Part shown: positions 24,329 through 36,035 of the stretch, piece by piece
Layout: the number at the start of each line of letters is the position of its first letter
Numbering within the stretch: position 1 is the first letter of the stretch
NCBI RefSeq assembly: GCF_900090045.1
Contig: NC_041786.1
Coordinates: 749,501-813,500, forward strand
Length of the DNA: 64,000 nucleotides
Direction: 5' to 3'
Origin: Plasmodium malariae
Lineage: Eukaryota > Apicomplexa > Aconoidasida > Haemosporida > Plasmodiidae
Notes under the pieces: generated by a model
Told to the model about the DNA's origin: nothing
What the model saw: the letters and a program-made list of their open reading frames with translations, nothing else
Database searches by the model: none
Position numbers and translations under genes: made by a program

Positions 24329-24920
24329 TCATTTGGTAAACAAAAAATTATGACCATGTTAGACATTTCTAACTTCAGTTTGAGAATACATTTCTGTGTA
24401 TCATACGCTCATAATCAGTCTTCATTTTAAATGTTTGACCTTGTGGTAAAAAAATTAAATTAGAACAGTATATTTATCATACCCATTTCTGTTCATTTTT
24501 CTAATTTGTTTTTGTGTTTTTAGTGTTTTTTGTTTTTTTCGTTTTTTTTGTTTTTTTTGTTTTCCTATTTTAAGAGGAAAATGTACGTACATTTACATAC
24601 CATTTTGGCTAAGGGAAAAAAAAAAAAAAATGAAATAAAAATAAAGAGCAACAAAGATATCATAACTAAATGAGACAAGAAATGTAATCACATATGCAAG
24701 TTATATAAGAGCATATTTTAGCATATGTGTCTATGTAACAACTATTAATATCTGGACAAACGATCGTGCATATTCAACTCAATGGCTAATTTAGTAACAC
24801 ATTTGGCATTACAAATTGATGAGTAAATATCAAAAGACATAATAAATAAATGAGAAATCAGAAAAACGTCATACATAATAGTAGTACAATTTCTTGCACA
24901 CAAATATATTCTATGTTATT

Positions 24921-24960
<40 letters not shown>

Positions 24961-25049
24961 AAGAAAGCTTCAAATTTTGTCTTCTTAATCTTTTAGATTA
25001 ATTATTACATATAACAACATTTGTTAATTTCATTTTTCTCTTTTTTAAA
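23735..25049. other. Intergenic spacer, no gene seen
   Basis: Spacer between the kinase stop and the CPW-WPC start. Notable are long poly(A) tracts at about 24294-24326 and 24929-24958 and short T/GTTTTTT repeats at 24520-24560, typical promoter-region homopolymer tracts in Plasmodium. Confidence 0.55.
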
Positions 25050-25449
25050 ATGAAAAAATTTATTATCTTTTTCGCCTTGTCTTTTCTTAATATAATAAAA
25101 CTCGGTGTTTCAGATGTTGTCTTAAATGATAAAAAAACTTTTGTTTTTTCGGGTGATTTAAATTTAAGCAGTAAATACTCCAAAGAGAATAAGTCATTAG
25201 AGGAAGAAAATGAAAACAACACAATTAACTTAGATATCATTATTAAGGATCGAGAAAAAATGAATGAGGCAGACCAGAATGTAAAAAGTAAAAATTCTAT
25301 TTTTTTTTTAATTAAATTTTTGATTTTTTTATTAAAATGATTTCATTGAGAGAAGGTACATACATATACATTCTAGTGCCCCGGTGACGTATAAATACGT
25401 TTGTATATTTATGCGTGTGCTTGCCTATATATTAACGGGCATACACACT

Positions 25450-25499
<50 letters not shown>

Positions 25500-28400
25500 C
25501 GGCTCTTCGTAATTAAACTTCTTTTTCATGTACTTATGAATAAAACGCAAGAAATGACAATGCACCGTCTGAAAATAATTACTCACAAATAAGCCTAAAA
25601 TAAATGTTTATATAAATAATATGTGTGCACCTGTGAAGAACAAAGACAATAGAGTGGTGAACAAACAAACGAATTTTCTTTCTTAAAATATTTAATCTGT
25701 TTTTCCACATAATTTAAATATAATACAGTGTAATATATTGTAATGTTATTACAGTTACATAGATTACTCATTATTCACAAATAGCTATTAAAATAAAATC
25801 ATTTGTTGACTAATGTACTCTTGTCTTTCCACTTTCCAGATATTGTTAATGAGGCTACAAATGAAATCAAAAAGAAATATAACATAAACCAACTCCCATC
25901 ATCTGGAAATAGTGAAGTAAGTGAGATGAATACAAATCAAATGATACGTCGTTTCTCTCTATGTTTTTGTCTCTATCTGCGCTTCCGTTTTGTTTTTCTT
26001 TTTAATTTAAAAGCAAATACACAAGTTATTGTTACTATAAGAATTACTCAGGAAGAAGAAGAAGAAGCAAAGGAAGAAAGCGCATTTCTTCTAGATGACT
26101 TGGAGGAAGCGGCTCAGAATTTCTCTTCTTCCGATGAGCAGGTTGTAAAAAAAAAAGAACTAAAAATGGTGCAGTAAAAAGGGGATACACACTATACCTT
26201 TAATGCAAACTCTGAAAACATTTTAAATATTTTCTTATGCTTTTTTTTATTTTTTAGAATGAAAATAGCTCCGAAAAAGAAACTGAATTAAAGAATGTAA
26301 AGAAGTACCAGGCGGAAGTTATCTATTCCATGAATAAGGACAACGTTTACAAAAATTTTGATTCCGATGAATTGGAAAAATTTGAACAGGTAGAAAGGAG
26401 AGTAAAACAAAAAAATAAAGAAGTGAAAAGGAAAAGGAGAAAAAAAAAAAATTATTTTTTTTCTTTATTTATTCGGTACATTTTCTGCTTATTTTGTGAT
26501 CCTTTTATGCACCCGTTTTTTTAGACACTGAAGGACTCAGAAGACGTAAGACTCGTATTTCGTTTAGATTTAAAAAAAAAAAAAAAAAAAGGAAGCACTT
26601 ACCACTACAACCAACACTACCACTATTTTATTTTTATTTTTTTTCTTTTCCAATTTTTACCAAAAATTAGGTATGCGATCAGGATTATTCTTTGCCGTGC
26701 CCTCTGAACTTTTTCCGGACTAGCTCCGGTTGCGTCCCGCAAAATTCGTATGAAGGACCATGCAATAAAGTACGTAATACTACATAAGCGTGTGTCCACA
26801 CACATATGTAAACGTTAATACAAACCCACACGCATGAGTATTTTTACATGTTGCATATGAACACCCTCAACAACAATGAGTATCTACCATGTAAAAACAT
26901 TTTACGACTAAACAAAACCTAGGTACAAGATAAGCTAATGTTTCTATATGATAATCAAAAAGAGAGTTGGGCTGATATTTGTGGCGCTAATTGGCCATGT
27001 ATACCTTTAGCTTGTCCTTATGGAACTGATTATGATTCTACTTGTCCAATTAACTGGATAGATATAGGAAAAGGTATTTGCAGGAGTATATATATAAATG
27101 AAAAATGCCGAAATGATATAGACTTTTCTAGTACGACTATTGTTGATAAGAAAAAATTCGAACAATTATGTGGCATAAGATGGAAATGTAAGTCTGTTAG
27201 TTATATAACAAATTTTGAATCAATCTGCCCCTTATATTGGACATACCTGTATGATTACAAGTGTAAATCCCCAGAAGATTATAAAGGACCTTGCCCAAAT
27301 ATTATTAATTTAAAAAAATATAACACTGAGGAAGGAAAGAAAAACGTAGAAATTGCTTGCTTAGTGAACTGGCCTTACAATGTCAAAGATAATGCGCGCC
27401 AAAGGGACTACAGCGTGGCCTGCCCAATGTAAGCAACCCCGACCGCACAATGAGAAAATTAAAGATAATTTGAATAAATAAACATTAAAATGAAATTAAA
27501 ATGGATGATAAATGAATAGGAAAATTAAATAAAAAGGACGATAAATAAACCGAAAAATAAAATAAATATGAAGAAAGGAAATAATAATAAAATAAATAAA
27601 TAAAAAAACAACAACCACGTATGAAAAAAATATGGATATTTCTTTTTTCTTTTTTCTTTTTTTTTAATTAATTTATGATGCCTTTCACCCTTTAGAGGCT
27701 GGTCGTTGATGGAAAATAATATGTGTAAAGCTCCTGAGAATTACAAGCTAACCTCCATATGCAATGACGAAGTTTCATTTGTTAACATGAACCTGCAGCA
27801 GAAGGAATCTTATTCAACCGCTTGTAATGTTGATTTTCCCTTTAAAGGTAATTCATGAGAGACAAAATAAAAATAAAATAGTAATGAGAAAAAATACGCA
27901 AAAATATAATGTCTTAAGCCTTTTCACACATTTTCCCCCCATTTAAATATGAACATTAAATAACATAAAAATATATGTACACGCACATCCCTTTACTCAT
28001 GTACAGATAGGACCGAGTGTAAACGTAACTACTCATTTATGTGCCCTATGGGGTGGATACCTTCTAATAAGGAAGGGTATTGTAAAGCACCAATTGGATA
28101 TAAAAACAAAATTTGTAAAAAACAATCTCAGTTTAAAAATATTTCAGATAGCCAAAAAAACTATTATTTAAAATTTTGTAACATTGATTGGCCATGTGAA
28201 GGCGAAATTCAGAACTCCGCGGTACTAAATTAGAGAATATATGTACACAAATATATATGTTCACATGGTTATACGTACACATGCATGTATGTGTATATAC
28301 CTTCCATGTGAGCAAAATTGTTCGCTCCCTTTTTCGAAATTACACCTTTAAACCCTTTTCTATTATTTGCTTATTTTTCTTTTACTGTTTGTAACGTTTT

Positions 28401-28506
28401 TGCAGATATACACTAAACTTGCCGTGGATTACTTGACTGAAAATTCCATAAAACGGGACAGCGGTAAAACACTGAAGGATGGTTTTTGTTTGGCACCCAC
28501 GAACAT

Positions 28507-28539
<33 letters not shown>

Positions 28540-28676
28540 AACGTACATATATGTGTACGTTTACACATATACGAACTAATGTACATACGTACATATGTTC
28601 ATTCACCTGTGTATCTTGTTACCTTGTTGCCACTTTTGCAGGCCCCATTGACTCCGAAACGGGAATAATTATTTAA
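25050..28676 (+). CDS. Secreted CPW-WPC family protein
   Basis: Eleven exons join in phase to 541 residues: 25050-25287, 25840-25916, 26052-26144, 26258-26389, 26525-26545, 26671-26769, 26923-27428, 27696-27847, 28007-28221, 28406-28463 and 28642-28676. It starts with a signal peptide (MKKFIIFFALSFLNIIKLGV), then an acidic Glu/Asn-rich region to about residue 185. About residues 188-505 hold five Cys-rich CPW-WPC modules, each running C..DY...CP..W....G.C..P..Y...C and ending C...WPC. Modules 2 and 5 are the cleanest (STCPINW, LCGIRWKC; MCPMGW, CNIDWPC). Module 1 has CPLNFF in place of CP-x-W, module 3 ends WPY and module 4 ends FPF. No C-terminal anchor is visible. CPW-WPC proteins are made in zygotes and ookinetes and are surface-associated (family knowledge). 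The exact donor of exon 3 (26141 or 26144) is uncertain. Confidence 0.93.
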
Positions 28677-29116
28677 AAATAATTCATGTATGTGCATTTA
28701 TGTAATGAAAATAGCTAGCTGATGAATATTACGAAATAAAAAAGTGAAGGCATAAAAAAAAAAAATTTTCAGAATAATTTTTTTTTCCCTTGTATAATTA
28801 TATACATACATGCGCACATACATATAAGCAACTTTTTCGGAACTAAAATGAGACTACATAAAATAGCTGATATGCTCTGCTTAAGACAAAAATATAGTGT
28901 TATACTTCATACCTGCGTGAACAATATAAAACTAAAACAGGTTTATATACATAGTCAAATTTCACACTACATTAACAAAAAGTTTTATATCATTTTGTTC
29001 CCATAGTTGTTGTCTTAATGTATATGCAAAATAGCACTATGAACACGGATCAGCTCTTTCAAATATGTAACGTCATTTTAATAATTATTCCCCCCTCATC
29101 AAATAAAAAAAAAAAG

Positions 29117-29169
<53 letters not shown>

Positions 29170-30591
29170 AAAACATAACATAGCAACGTAAAATAACGTA
29201 ACGTAAAATAACGTAACGTCCTGTGCTTGTTAATTGGACCAGCTCGCGCCATATTAAGCTTTAATTACTTATATTTTTTATTTTAACAAATTAGCGGTTG
29301 ACATGTACATAACAGTTTCATTAGTTTTGCATTATTCTCTATCAATTTTAATTAGATTTACATATGTGTATATGCATGTGTCATTTGAAATATAGTCTTC
29401 TTTTTATAACTTTATTTTATCTGAAGGGGCATATTTAATTTTTCTAAACTTGAAACAAAAGTTACGAAATATTGCTCTTATATATATTTATATCTACTAC
29501 GTATAGGATCCCAATGTACGTACATACATCAAATATACATACGTATATACATATATGCACATATACATATTAATAAATTAGCACAAATACTTAAAATAAA
29601 CGTGCAAAAAAAATCGCTTAAAAAATAGTCATGAAATGGGAAAAAATAAAAAATAAAAAATGAATGAATGGATAATCCACAATGAATAAGGAGTAAACTA
29701 AATTGTAATAACTCCCCTAGTATAAAATATTTTTTTTGGTAAAACTTGACCAAATTTCATCCTTATTTTTATTCTTTATTTTGACGATTTAAATGAATAT
29801 TCACAGGTACTTACATACAAACATGCGTAAATACATACGTACTGTGCATATATGACATACGCAAATATTAAACTAGAATATTTTTTTGCCTATTTTTTAC
29901 CGTCTTTGTTGTACAACAAAATGTAATACATAATACATGTTCATATATGAAGGCAAAACAATAGTAACAAAATAAAAAATAAATAATTCTTTCAAAAAGG
30001 TACATAAGAGAAGTTATGTGTTAATTTAACATGTACTTGTTTATATTTTTAAAATCATTTTTTTGTTTTTACTTTTATTTTTCCTCATTTTTTAAAAGGG
30101 TTGGATATACGATTTTTTTTTTAAAAAAAATTTGCAATAAGTTTAGGTTGCATTGATACGAAGCAAAATAGGGAGGTAATATATATACATATATATATGT
30201 ATATTACGAAATAGAAAAATGGTCATTTTTAAAGTTTTATGATGTTTTCATCTTTTTACTTTTTTTTTCTCCCATTTTACATTCATTTTTTTGCTGCTTT
30301 TTTCTTTATTTTCCATGAATTAAAAAAAAGGCCATACAGCCATTTGGACATATATCAATAATTTGTTTTATATTGGTTTATTGTGGTTAGTTTTTGAGGA
30401 TTCAAATATATATATTTTTTTCATTCTCTTTTCCCTTTTTTTTTTTTCTTTTTTTTTTTTTTACCACAAACTGAACAATTTGCGCACACTATCATTATAT
30501 CGACCAAATGGCACATCATTTATGTGTTGTAAATGATGAAGTGAGAAAATATATTCATTGATCATCGCTATTTTTATTTGGTACCTGTTTT
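28677..30591. other. Intergenic spacer with very long poly(A) tract
   Basis: No gene supported. A nearly pure poly(A) run, interrupted only by single G bases, occupies about 29105-29173 and is followed by short AACGTAACGTAAAAT repeats. TACATA clusters lie at 29515-29570. Confidence 0.55.
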
Positions 30592-30930
30592 ATGTCCTTG
30601 AAAACATTTCTCTTGCAAATTAAAGGAAAACGTTCCCGCTTGTTTAAGTTGCTTACCAAGTTGAATGGGCAAGAAAGAAAGCTAGTGAGAACATATACAC
30701 ATATTCATATATGTACGCATGTGAATACATGTACATATATTACACATATCATGAATGGATAGCGCGCTGCTTACGTACTTATACATGATAACCATATAAT
30801 GAGGGATCACTGTTACAGGGAAACATCCGATATGTGTACATTTTTTTTCTTTTTTTTTTTTGTAAAGTTAGTATGCTCAGAAGGGGAATATTTTAGAGGG
30901 GTATACGGATGTGCAAATCGTCTCTTTTAA
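30592..30930 (+). CDS. Candidate two-exon micro-gene, 51 aa, unknown
   Basis: Too short for usual ORF cut-offs. Exon 1 at 30592-30684 begins MSLKTFLLQIKGKRSRLF and reaches NGQERKL before a GTGAGA donor. Exon 2 at 30868-30930 follows a strong pyrimidine tract and GTAAAG acceptor and encodes LVCSEGEYFRGVYGCANRLF and a stop. Both junctions are phase 0. Both exons are distinctly richer in GC than the flanks. The product is basic with no membrane segment; I recognise no family. It could instead be part of a longer transcript leading to the methyltransferase gene. Chance splicing of open islands cannot be excluded. Confidence 0.4.
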
Positions 30931-30978
30931 ACGAATGTATGTACATAGAAAAATTGTGTTAAAAAAAAAATAAAAATA

Positions 30979-31020
<42 letters not shown>

Positions 31021-31390
31021 AAAAATTATAAATCATAAACGTGGCATAAAAAATAATGATACATTAACTGTGTAATATTAAAAAATGGGAACATAACAGT
31101 GGTGTAGCAAAAAAAAAATAAAAAATAAAAAAAATATACATATATATACGTATACATGTGTATGTCCGTATATGTGCATATATATACATCTAGATAGACA
31201 GTATAACAATAAAAAATGCAGTAAGGCCAAAAAAAAAAAAAAAAAAAAAAAAAAAATAACAATAACAATAACAATAACAAGAAGAGTAAAACTAGCAACA
31301 ACAGAAACAGCAATAGAAGCAGTGAGAATTATCGCGCTAGCAATATAAGCGTGTAGAGCTGCAAGTTCAACTACTGTAGGGGCAAGTATA

Positions 31391-33571
31391 ATGGACACAT
31401 CGGGTGAAAGGGATTACGTCCTAGAAAGGAGTAACAAAATAGAAAGTATTGAAATAAATAAGAAAAAAAAATACAGCAATTTAGTATCGCTACTAAAGAA
31501 AGATAAAGATCATTTTAGTGATAATATGTTAATAGAACAAAAAGGACAGGACATTTTTAAAGAATTACCAACTATTATTGGGGAAGAATCTTTTTGTGAA
31601 TTAAGAAAACGTACAAATTGTAGCAGCAATATGAAGGAAATACCGGATGATATGATGAGGATGACAATGATGTTGCACAATATGTACAACAAGACATCAA
31701 GTGAAGCAACAGAAGATTTAACCGAAAGTTCCAAATATTTAAAAACGTATAGTAGCAAGAAGAGAGTATACACACCTAGTAAATTTGAAAACCACAGCAT
31801 TTTTAATGTGGAAAATTATCAAAATGACGAAAATGATGGAAGCATTAACAAAGCGTCAATGTACAGCACTCCAAAAAAGAGATATTATTCAAATAAAAGA
31901 AAAATGAATAATAAGGATGATGTTGATGTTGATGTTGATGTTGATGATGATGATGATAATACTATAAATACAAGTGCAAATAAAATAAAACGGAGAAAAA
32001 GAAAAAAAAAAAAAAAAAAAAATATATATGATGAATTGTTAATACATTCACATACACCTTTAAGAGAAGAAAGGAAATATAATTTAGAGGAACTATCTGA
32101 TTATGAAAAAATAGAAACAGCAGATAAATGGGTAATGAATAAATCTCATGTGAATGAATTACCTGAACATATTAAAAGTGAATATGTGTCTTACTTATGT
32201 AGCCCCTTGAAAAGAAGCGAAAGATTAATAAAATCCAAAATAAACAAAATGCTGAACGCGAATGTGGAAAGTTTGAAGAAGGAAACGTTAGGTGAGATGA
32301 AAGAGGTGAGAAGTAACAGCGGTGGTAATGGTAATGGTAGTGGCAACAACAATATCGTTGGGAATAGTAATAGTGGCATTAGTGAAAGCAATAATGACAG
32401 GAAGAACAGTGGAAGTAGTGGTACTGAAGGTGGTGGCGAGGGGTACCAAATTATGGAGTGCGATTTCAAACCGGAAGAGGAAGAAAAATGCTGGGATGAT
32501 TACTACACCCAAAGTAATGACAAGGTAAGACCATTCACTGGTATATCGACAGAATTAGCTGTCAATATAATTAGCGAATTGTTGAAGTCAAAAGTAAAAA
32601 AAATAAAAATTGAAAATAAAGAATTGTTTTCACCTATAACGGAAAATGATACAATAATGGAGATAGGACATGGTAATCATCCCTTAGCTGTTCAGATGTT
32701 TGAGAAATGGGGAACAGTTGGAAGATATGTAGGTGTAGAATTCAGTGGGTTAGCTAGTAAAGAAGCTTTAAAATGTGAAAAGTTAAAAAATTTATTTTTA
32801 AAAAGGAAAGTGGAATTTATAAAAGTATTAAGTATGAAATATTATAAAGAGGATAATACCTTAGATGGTATAGTAACACAGTCGAATATATCACCTCCAA
32901 ATACGAAAACTGATTTTATCAAATCATATAGTTTTAAATATATATTTGCAAAGAGTACTTTAGATTATATTACGTGCCGAATGGATAATATTGGCAATAG
33001 TTGTGACTGGGAAGAAGATTTGCAAATTTCTCCATCAGTTGTTGAAATGTTTAACAGTTTATCCGATTCTTTGCAAAGCAGTGGATGTAAAAGTAGTAAC
33101 AGTAATGGTAATAATAGTAATAGTAGTAATGGTAATAATTTTAATAGTTGTGGTAATAATAGTAATAGTAACAGTAATAGTAATAGCAGTAATAGCAATG
33201 GTAAAAATAATTCTTGTATAATATTTGTCGAACCAAGTAACTCGTCCAAATTTCGGGATCATGTACTAACAATTTTTAAAGTTATCTATACAGCCACTTT
33301 TAAATATAACAGCTCATCGAAATTCTTGAGATTATGTAAAATAACGAATAATATTAAAGCATGTGGTTATATGATAGAGAAAAGAAATGAAGTATATCAA
33401 AGTTTTGAACAAATCAGACATGAATTTTTAAAATTAATTTTAAAGTCATCCGCTACCAAAAATCTTGATGAGGTCGACTGGTATTTACCTACTACTGCTC
33501 CAAAAAAATGGCTAAGTAATTCACCGAACGATATTGAGTATTTGGTTAAGCTCGACAGGAGCAGGTTATGA
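31391..33571 (+). CDS. Divergent SAM-dependent methyltransferase
   Basis: Single-exon protein of 726 residues. The first 365 are mainly low complexity (Asp-Val repeat near 180, poly-Lys near 200, Gly/Asn/Ser near 305-345). The catalytic region starts around WDDYY (368-372), which matches the W-D-x-x-Y lead-in of METTL/EFM-type methyltransferases. Motif I is MEIGHGNHPLA (423-433), followed by a second strand YVGVEFSGLASKEAL with the acidic residue expected to bind the ribose. Further blocks are DGIVTQSNISPPN, YIFAKSTLDYIT, CIIFVEPSNS and ICK-x-NIKACGYMIEKR as the C-terminal beta hairpin. An Asn/Ser-rich insert interrupts the fold at about 560-605. The second glycine position is a histidine (GHGN), off the usual GxGxG. 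Substrate unknown; protein-lysine methylation is a guess from the lead-in motif. No signal peptide. Confidence 0.75.
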   Translation: MDTSGERDYVLERSNKIESIEINKKKKYSNLVSLLKKDKDHFSDNMLIEQKGQDIFKELPTIIGEESFCELRKRTNCSSNMKEIPDDMMRMTMMLHNMYNKTSSEATEDLTESSKYLKTYSSKKRVYTPSKFENHSIFNVENYQNDENDGSINKASMYSTPKKRYYSNKRKMNNKDDVDVDVDVDDDDDNTINTSANKIKRRKRKKKKKKNIYDELLIHSHTPLREERKYNLEELSDYEKIETADKWVMNKSHVNELPEHIKSEYVSYLCSPLKRSERLIKSKINKMLNANVESLKKETLGEMKEVRSNSGGNGNGSGNNNIVGNSNSGISESNNDRKNSGSSGTEGGGEGYQIMECDFKPEEEEKCWDDYYTQSNDKVRPFTGISTELAVNIISELLKSKVKKIKIENKELFSPITENDTIMEIGHGNHPLAVQMFEKWGTVGRYVGVEFSGLASKEALKCEKLKNLFLKRKVEFIKVLSMKYYKEDNTLDGIVTQSNISPPNTKTDFIKSYSFKYIFAKSTLDYITCRMDNIGNSCDWEEDLQISPSVVEMFNSLSDSLQSSGCKSSNSNGNNSNSSNGNNFNSCGNNSNSNSNSNSSNSNGKNNSCIIFVEPSNSSKFRDHVLTIFKVIYTATFKYNSSSKFLRLCKITNNIKACGYMIEKRNEVYQSFEQIRHEFLKLILKSSATKNLDEVDWYLPTTAPKKWLSNSPNDIEYLVKLDRSRL

Positions 33572-34610
33572 CCGTTGGGAATGGTCAGGGGTTAAGTTGG
33601 TCAGCATTATCAACAGATAATTCGACATTTTGGCGGTTCGGCCTTTTGGAAGTTTGACCTTTTGGTAGTTTGACCTTTTGGTAGTTCTACCTTTTGGTAG
33701 TTCTACCTTTTGGTAGTTTAACCTTTTGGTAGTTCTACCTTTTGGCGGTTCGACCATTTCGCAGTTCGACCATTTCGCAAATCGACCATTTCGCAGATCG
33801 ACCATTTCGCAGATCGACCATTTCGCAGATCGACCATTTCGCAGTTCTACCATTTCGTAGTTCGACCATTTCGCAGTTCGACAATTACAGGGAAAATTTG
33901 AAGGTATTTTTTTTCGTATGAACTGAATGCATCAGGATCTATACCAGATTTGCCTCTATCTTTTAACGATAAAAAAAGAAAAAATATATGTATACGCATT
34001 GCCAAATAAATATGAAAGGAAACCGTCTTTTTTTATTTTATTTTTTTTTTTTAAAACAAAACTTTTTGTATATTTTTGACCGAAACAATATTGTGCTATT
34101 ATCTCATCGTTGTTGTAATTATTATAGCAAAACTTTGATTTCTCAAAGAATATATTTTAAATTTTATTTTCCCCCCTTCTCTTCATCGGACTCAAGCTGT
34201 TCTTGTTGGAAGTTCTCCTTTCCAGTTTGCTTTTCACTTTTTACACATCGTTAGTCTGTTAAGCTGCGGCATGGGCGTACATGCATGTGTATGTGTGCTC
34301 TTATGTTTTTGAATCAGCATGTCATTGGAAATATTCATGATGGCATGTGCATACACCTAATTTTATGTTCGTATGCATGTACTTTTTTTTTTTATTTTTT
34401 TTATTTCCCCCTTTTTGTTCACCCAAGTGCAGAGCAGTTTTAAGATATTTCAAAATGTATCCATTAAATGGTTAACCATATAAAATGGTAAATATTCATG
34501 CATATATATTGTTACACTGTTACGTTATTACATTGTTATGCTATTACACTGTTGCGCTGTTACACTGTTATAGTGTTATATAGTTATATTTGTTAACTAG
34601 CTAAATTGTT

Positions 34611-34647
<37 letters not shown>

Positions 34648-36035
34648 TTGTTGTATATACTTTTAAGATAACAAACATGAGCAAATGGTTTATTCAAAAT
34701 AAAAATTATCAAAATTGTGTTTTTCTTATCTTTTCTTTTCGTCTTGTTTCTTTTTCTTTTCTTTTTTTTTTTTTTTTTTTGCGAACACGTATAACATTTA
34801 TGTTTGTATAATATTAAACATACACACTTACAAAGGAAATGGAGGCGGATTTTCGTATCTCCCAAAAGTGATTAAAACAAAATAAATAATAACACAATAA
34901 TATACAAAAAAGAACGAATGAGCTGCTCTTTTTTAAGTGTACTTATACATAGTTAGCCATCTCGAATAGTTTAAAAAAGGAAAATCCTCATGGCATTTTG
35001 GTTAAGTATACTACCATTATGTAATTTCACCTTTATGATGATAGGGCAGAGCGCAAGTGCGACTATATAAGTTATATCATTTTATTGTGTCGTATGTAAT
35101 ATATTGTTAGTGAAATTTACAAAATTCGAAAAGAGAGGGTGCTAAATAGGGTCTAGCAACAGTGCCACGATCATACGTACATATTTCATACTTACGTAAT
35201 ACATACAAATACACATATATCTTACGTAAGTGCATATATACTCCCACTTGTGTGAAGACTCAAAAGATTGTTATTACATACTAAAAATTAAGAATTTTCA
35301 TAAGAACCATATGCTATAAATTTTTTTTTCTCTTTAAATGTGCTTTCTATTTATTGCAAATTGCCTTTTTTTTTTTTTTTTTTTTTGATTAGGTGGAGGT
35401 TAACTTATATTAAAACATTTTTTAAGATTCTCTGCATTTTTTCTGTACGTGTCAGGAACTTTTTTCTTTTTTTTTTTTTGATACTGCCATAATGCGTAAT
35501 AGTAGCATACACTTTAACATGAAAAGCCGATCATGCGTACGTGTATATATGTATATAAATTTAAGTACACGTAGGTAAATACATACGTACATACGTGTTA
35601 TAATGCAATTGTCCATCAAAATGAGAAAAGCGTCTTTCATTTAAAGGCATAATATTTATGTTTTCATTTTAACATTTGGCAAAAAATATACATGAAACAA
35701 AGTACGTACGTACATTATGAACATATGAGTAAATGCGTAGTAAATATGCAAATAAATGACTGGACAAATGTTCTTTTCTCTCATTTTTTTTTGCAAACGT
35801 GTGTGCATATTAGCAAAAATAATTCCGCGGTAGGGTTATTCACAACAAGGGGGCTAAAAAAAAAATAATCTGCACATGTAAGAATATTGCAACATTGAAA
35901 TTATCTCAATATCGAAATATTGCAATTATTGCTGTTATTCCAATATCGTGAATGTGACAAATGTCAGAGAATACCTGGGAGAGTTGTAATGAGACAGAAT
36001 GTATATTCTTTTTTTGAATTTTAGAAAAAAGTAGA
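33572..36035. other. Intergenic spacer, repeats and doubtful short frames
   Basis: About 2.5 kb between the methyltransferase and the RimP-like gene. It begins with the 16-nt array, has a 10-nt TTACACTGTT-type repeat at 34511-34590, a poly(T) run at 34615-34647 and TACATA clusters near 35180-35230 and 35575-35600. Minus-strand open islands at 34160-34245 and 35410-35640 are discussed in the findings. Confidence 0.5.
33621..33883. repeat. 16-nt minisatellite, two sub-families
   Basis: About sixteen head-to-tail copies starting 50 bases after the methyltransferase stop codon. The left half uses TTTTGGTAGTT-x-GACC/TACC, the right half ATTTCGCAGATCGACC. The array is far richer in GC than its surroundings. 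Since 16 is not a multiple of three, the complementary open frame across it reads a 16-codon cycle and is not a gene. Confidence 0.93.

Noticed and set aside
31026..31398. Minus-strand Phe/Leu/Val-rich frames
   Set aside because: They are complements of a poly(A) run and AACAAT repeats in the methyltransferase leader.
33566..33853. Minus-strand 95-residue repetitive protein
   Set aside because: It reads the 16-nt minisatellite through shifting codons and shares no composition with real genes nearby.
34593..34865. Minus-strand frame beginning as if MGDTKIRLHFL
   Set aside because: The first codon is TTG, not ATG, and the frame continues into poly(A)-encoded lysines.
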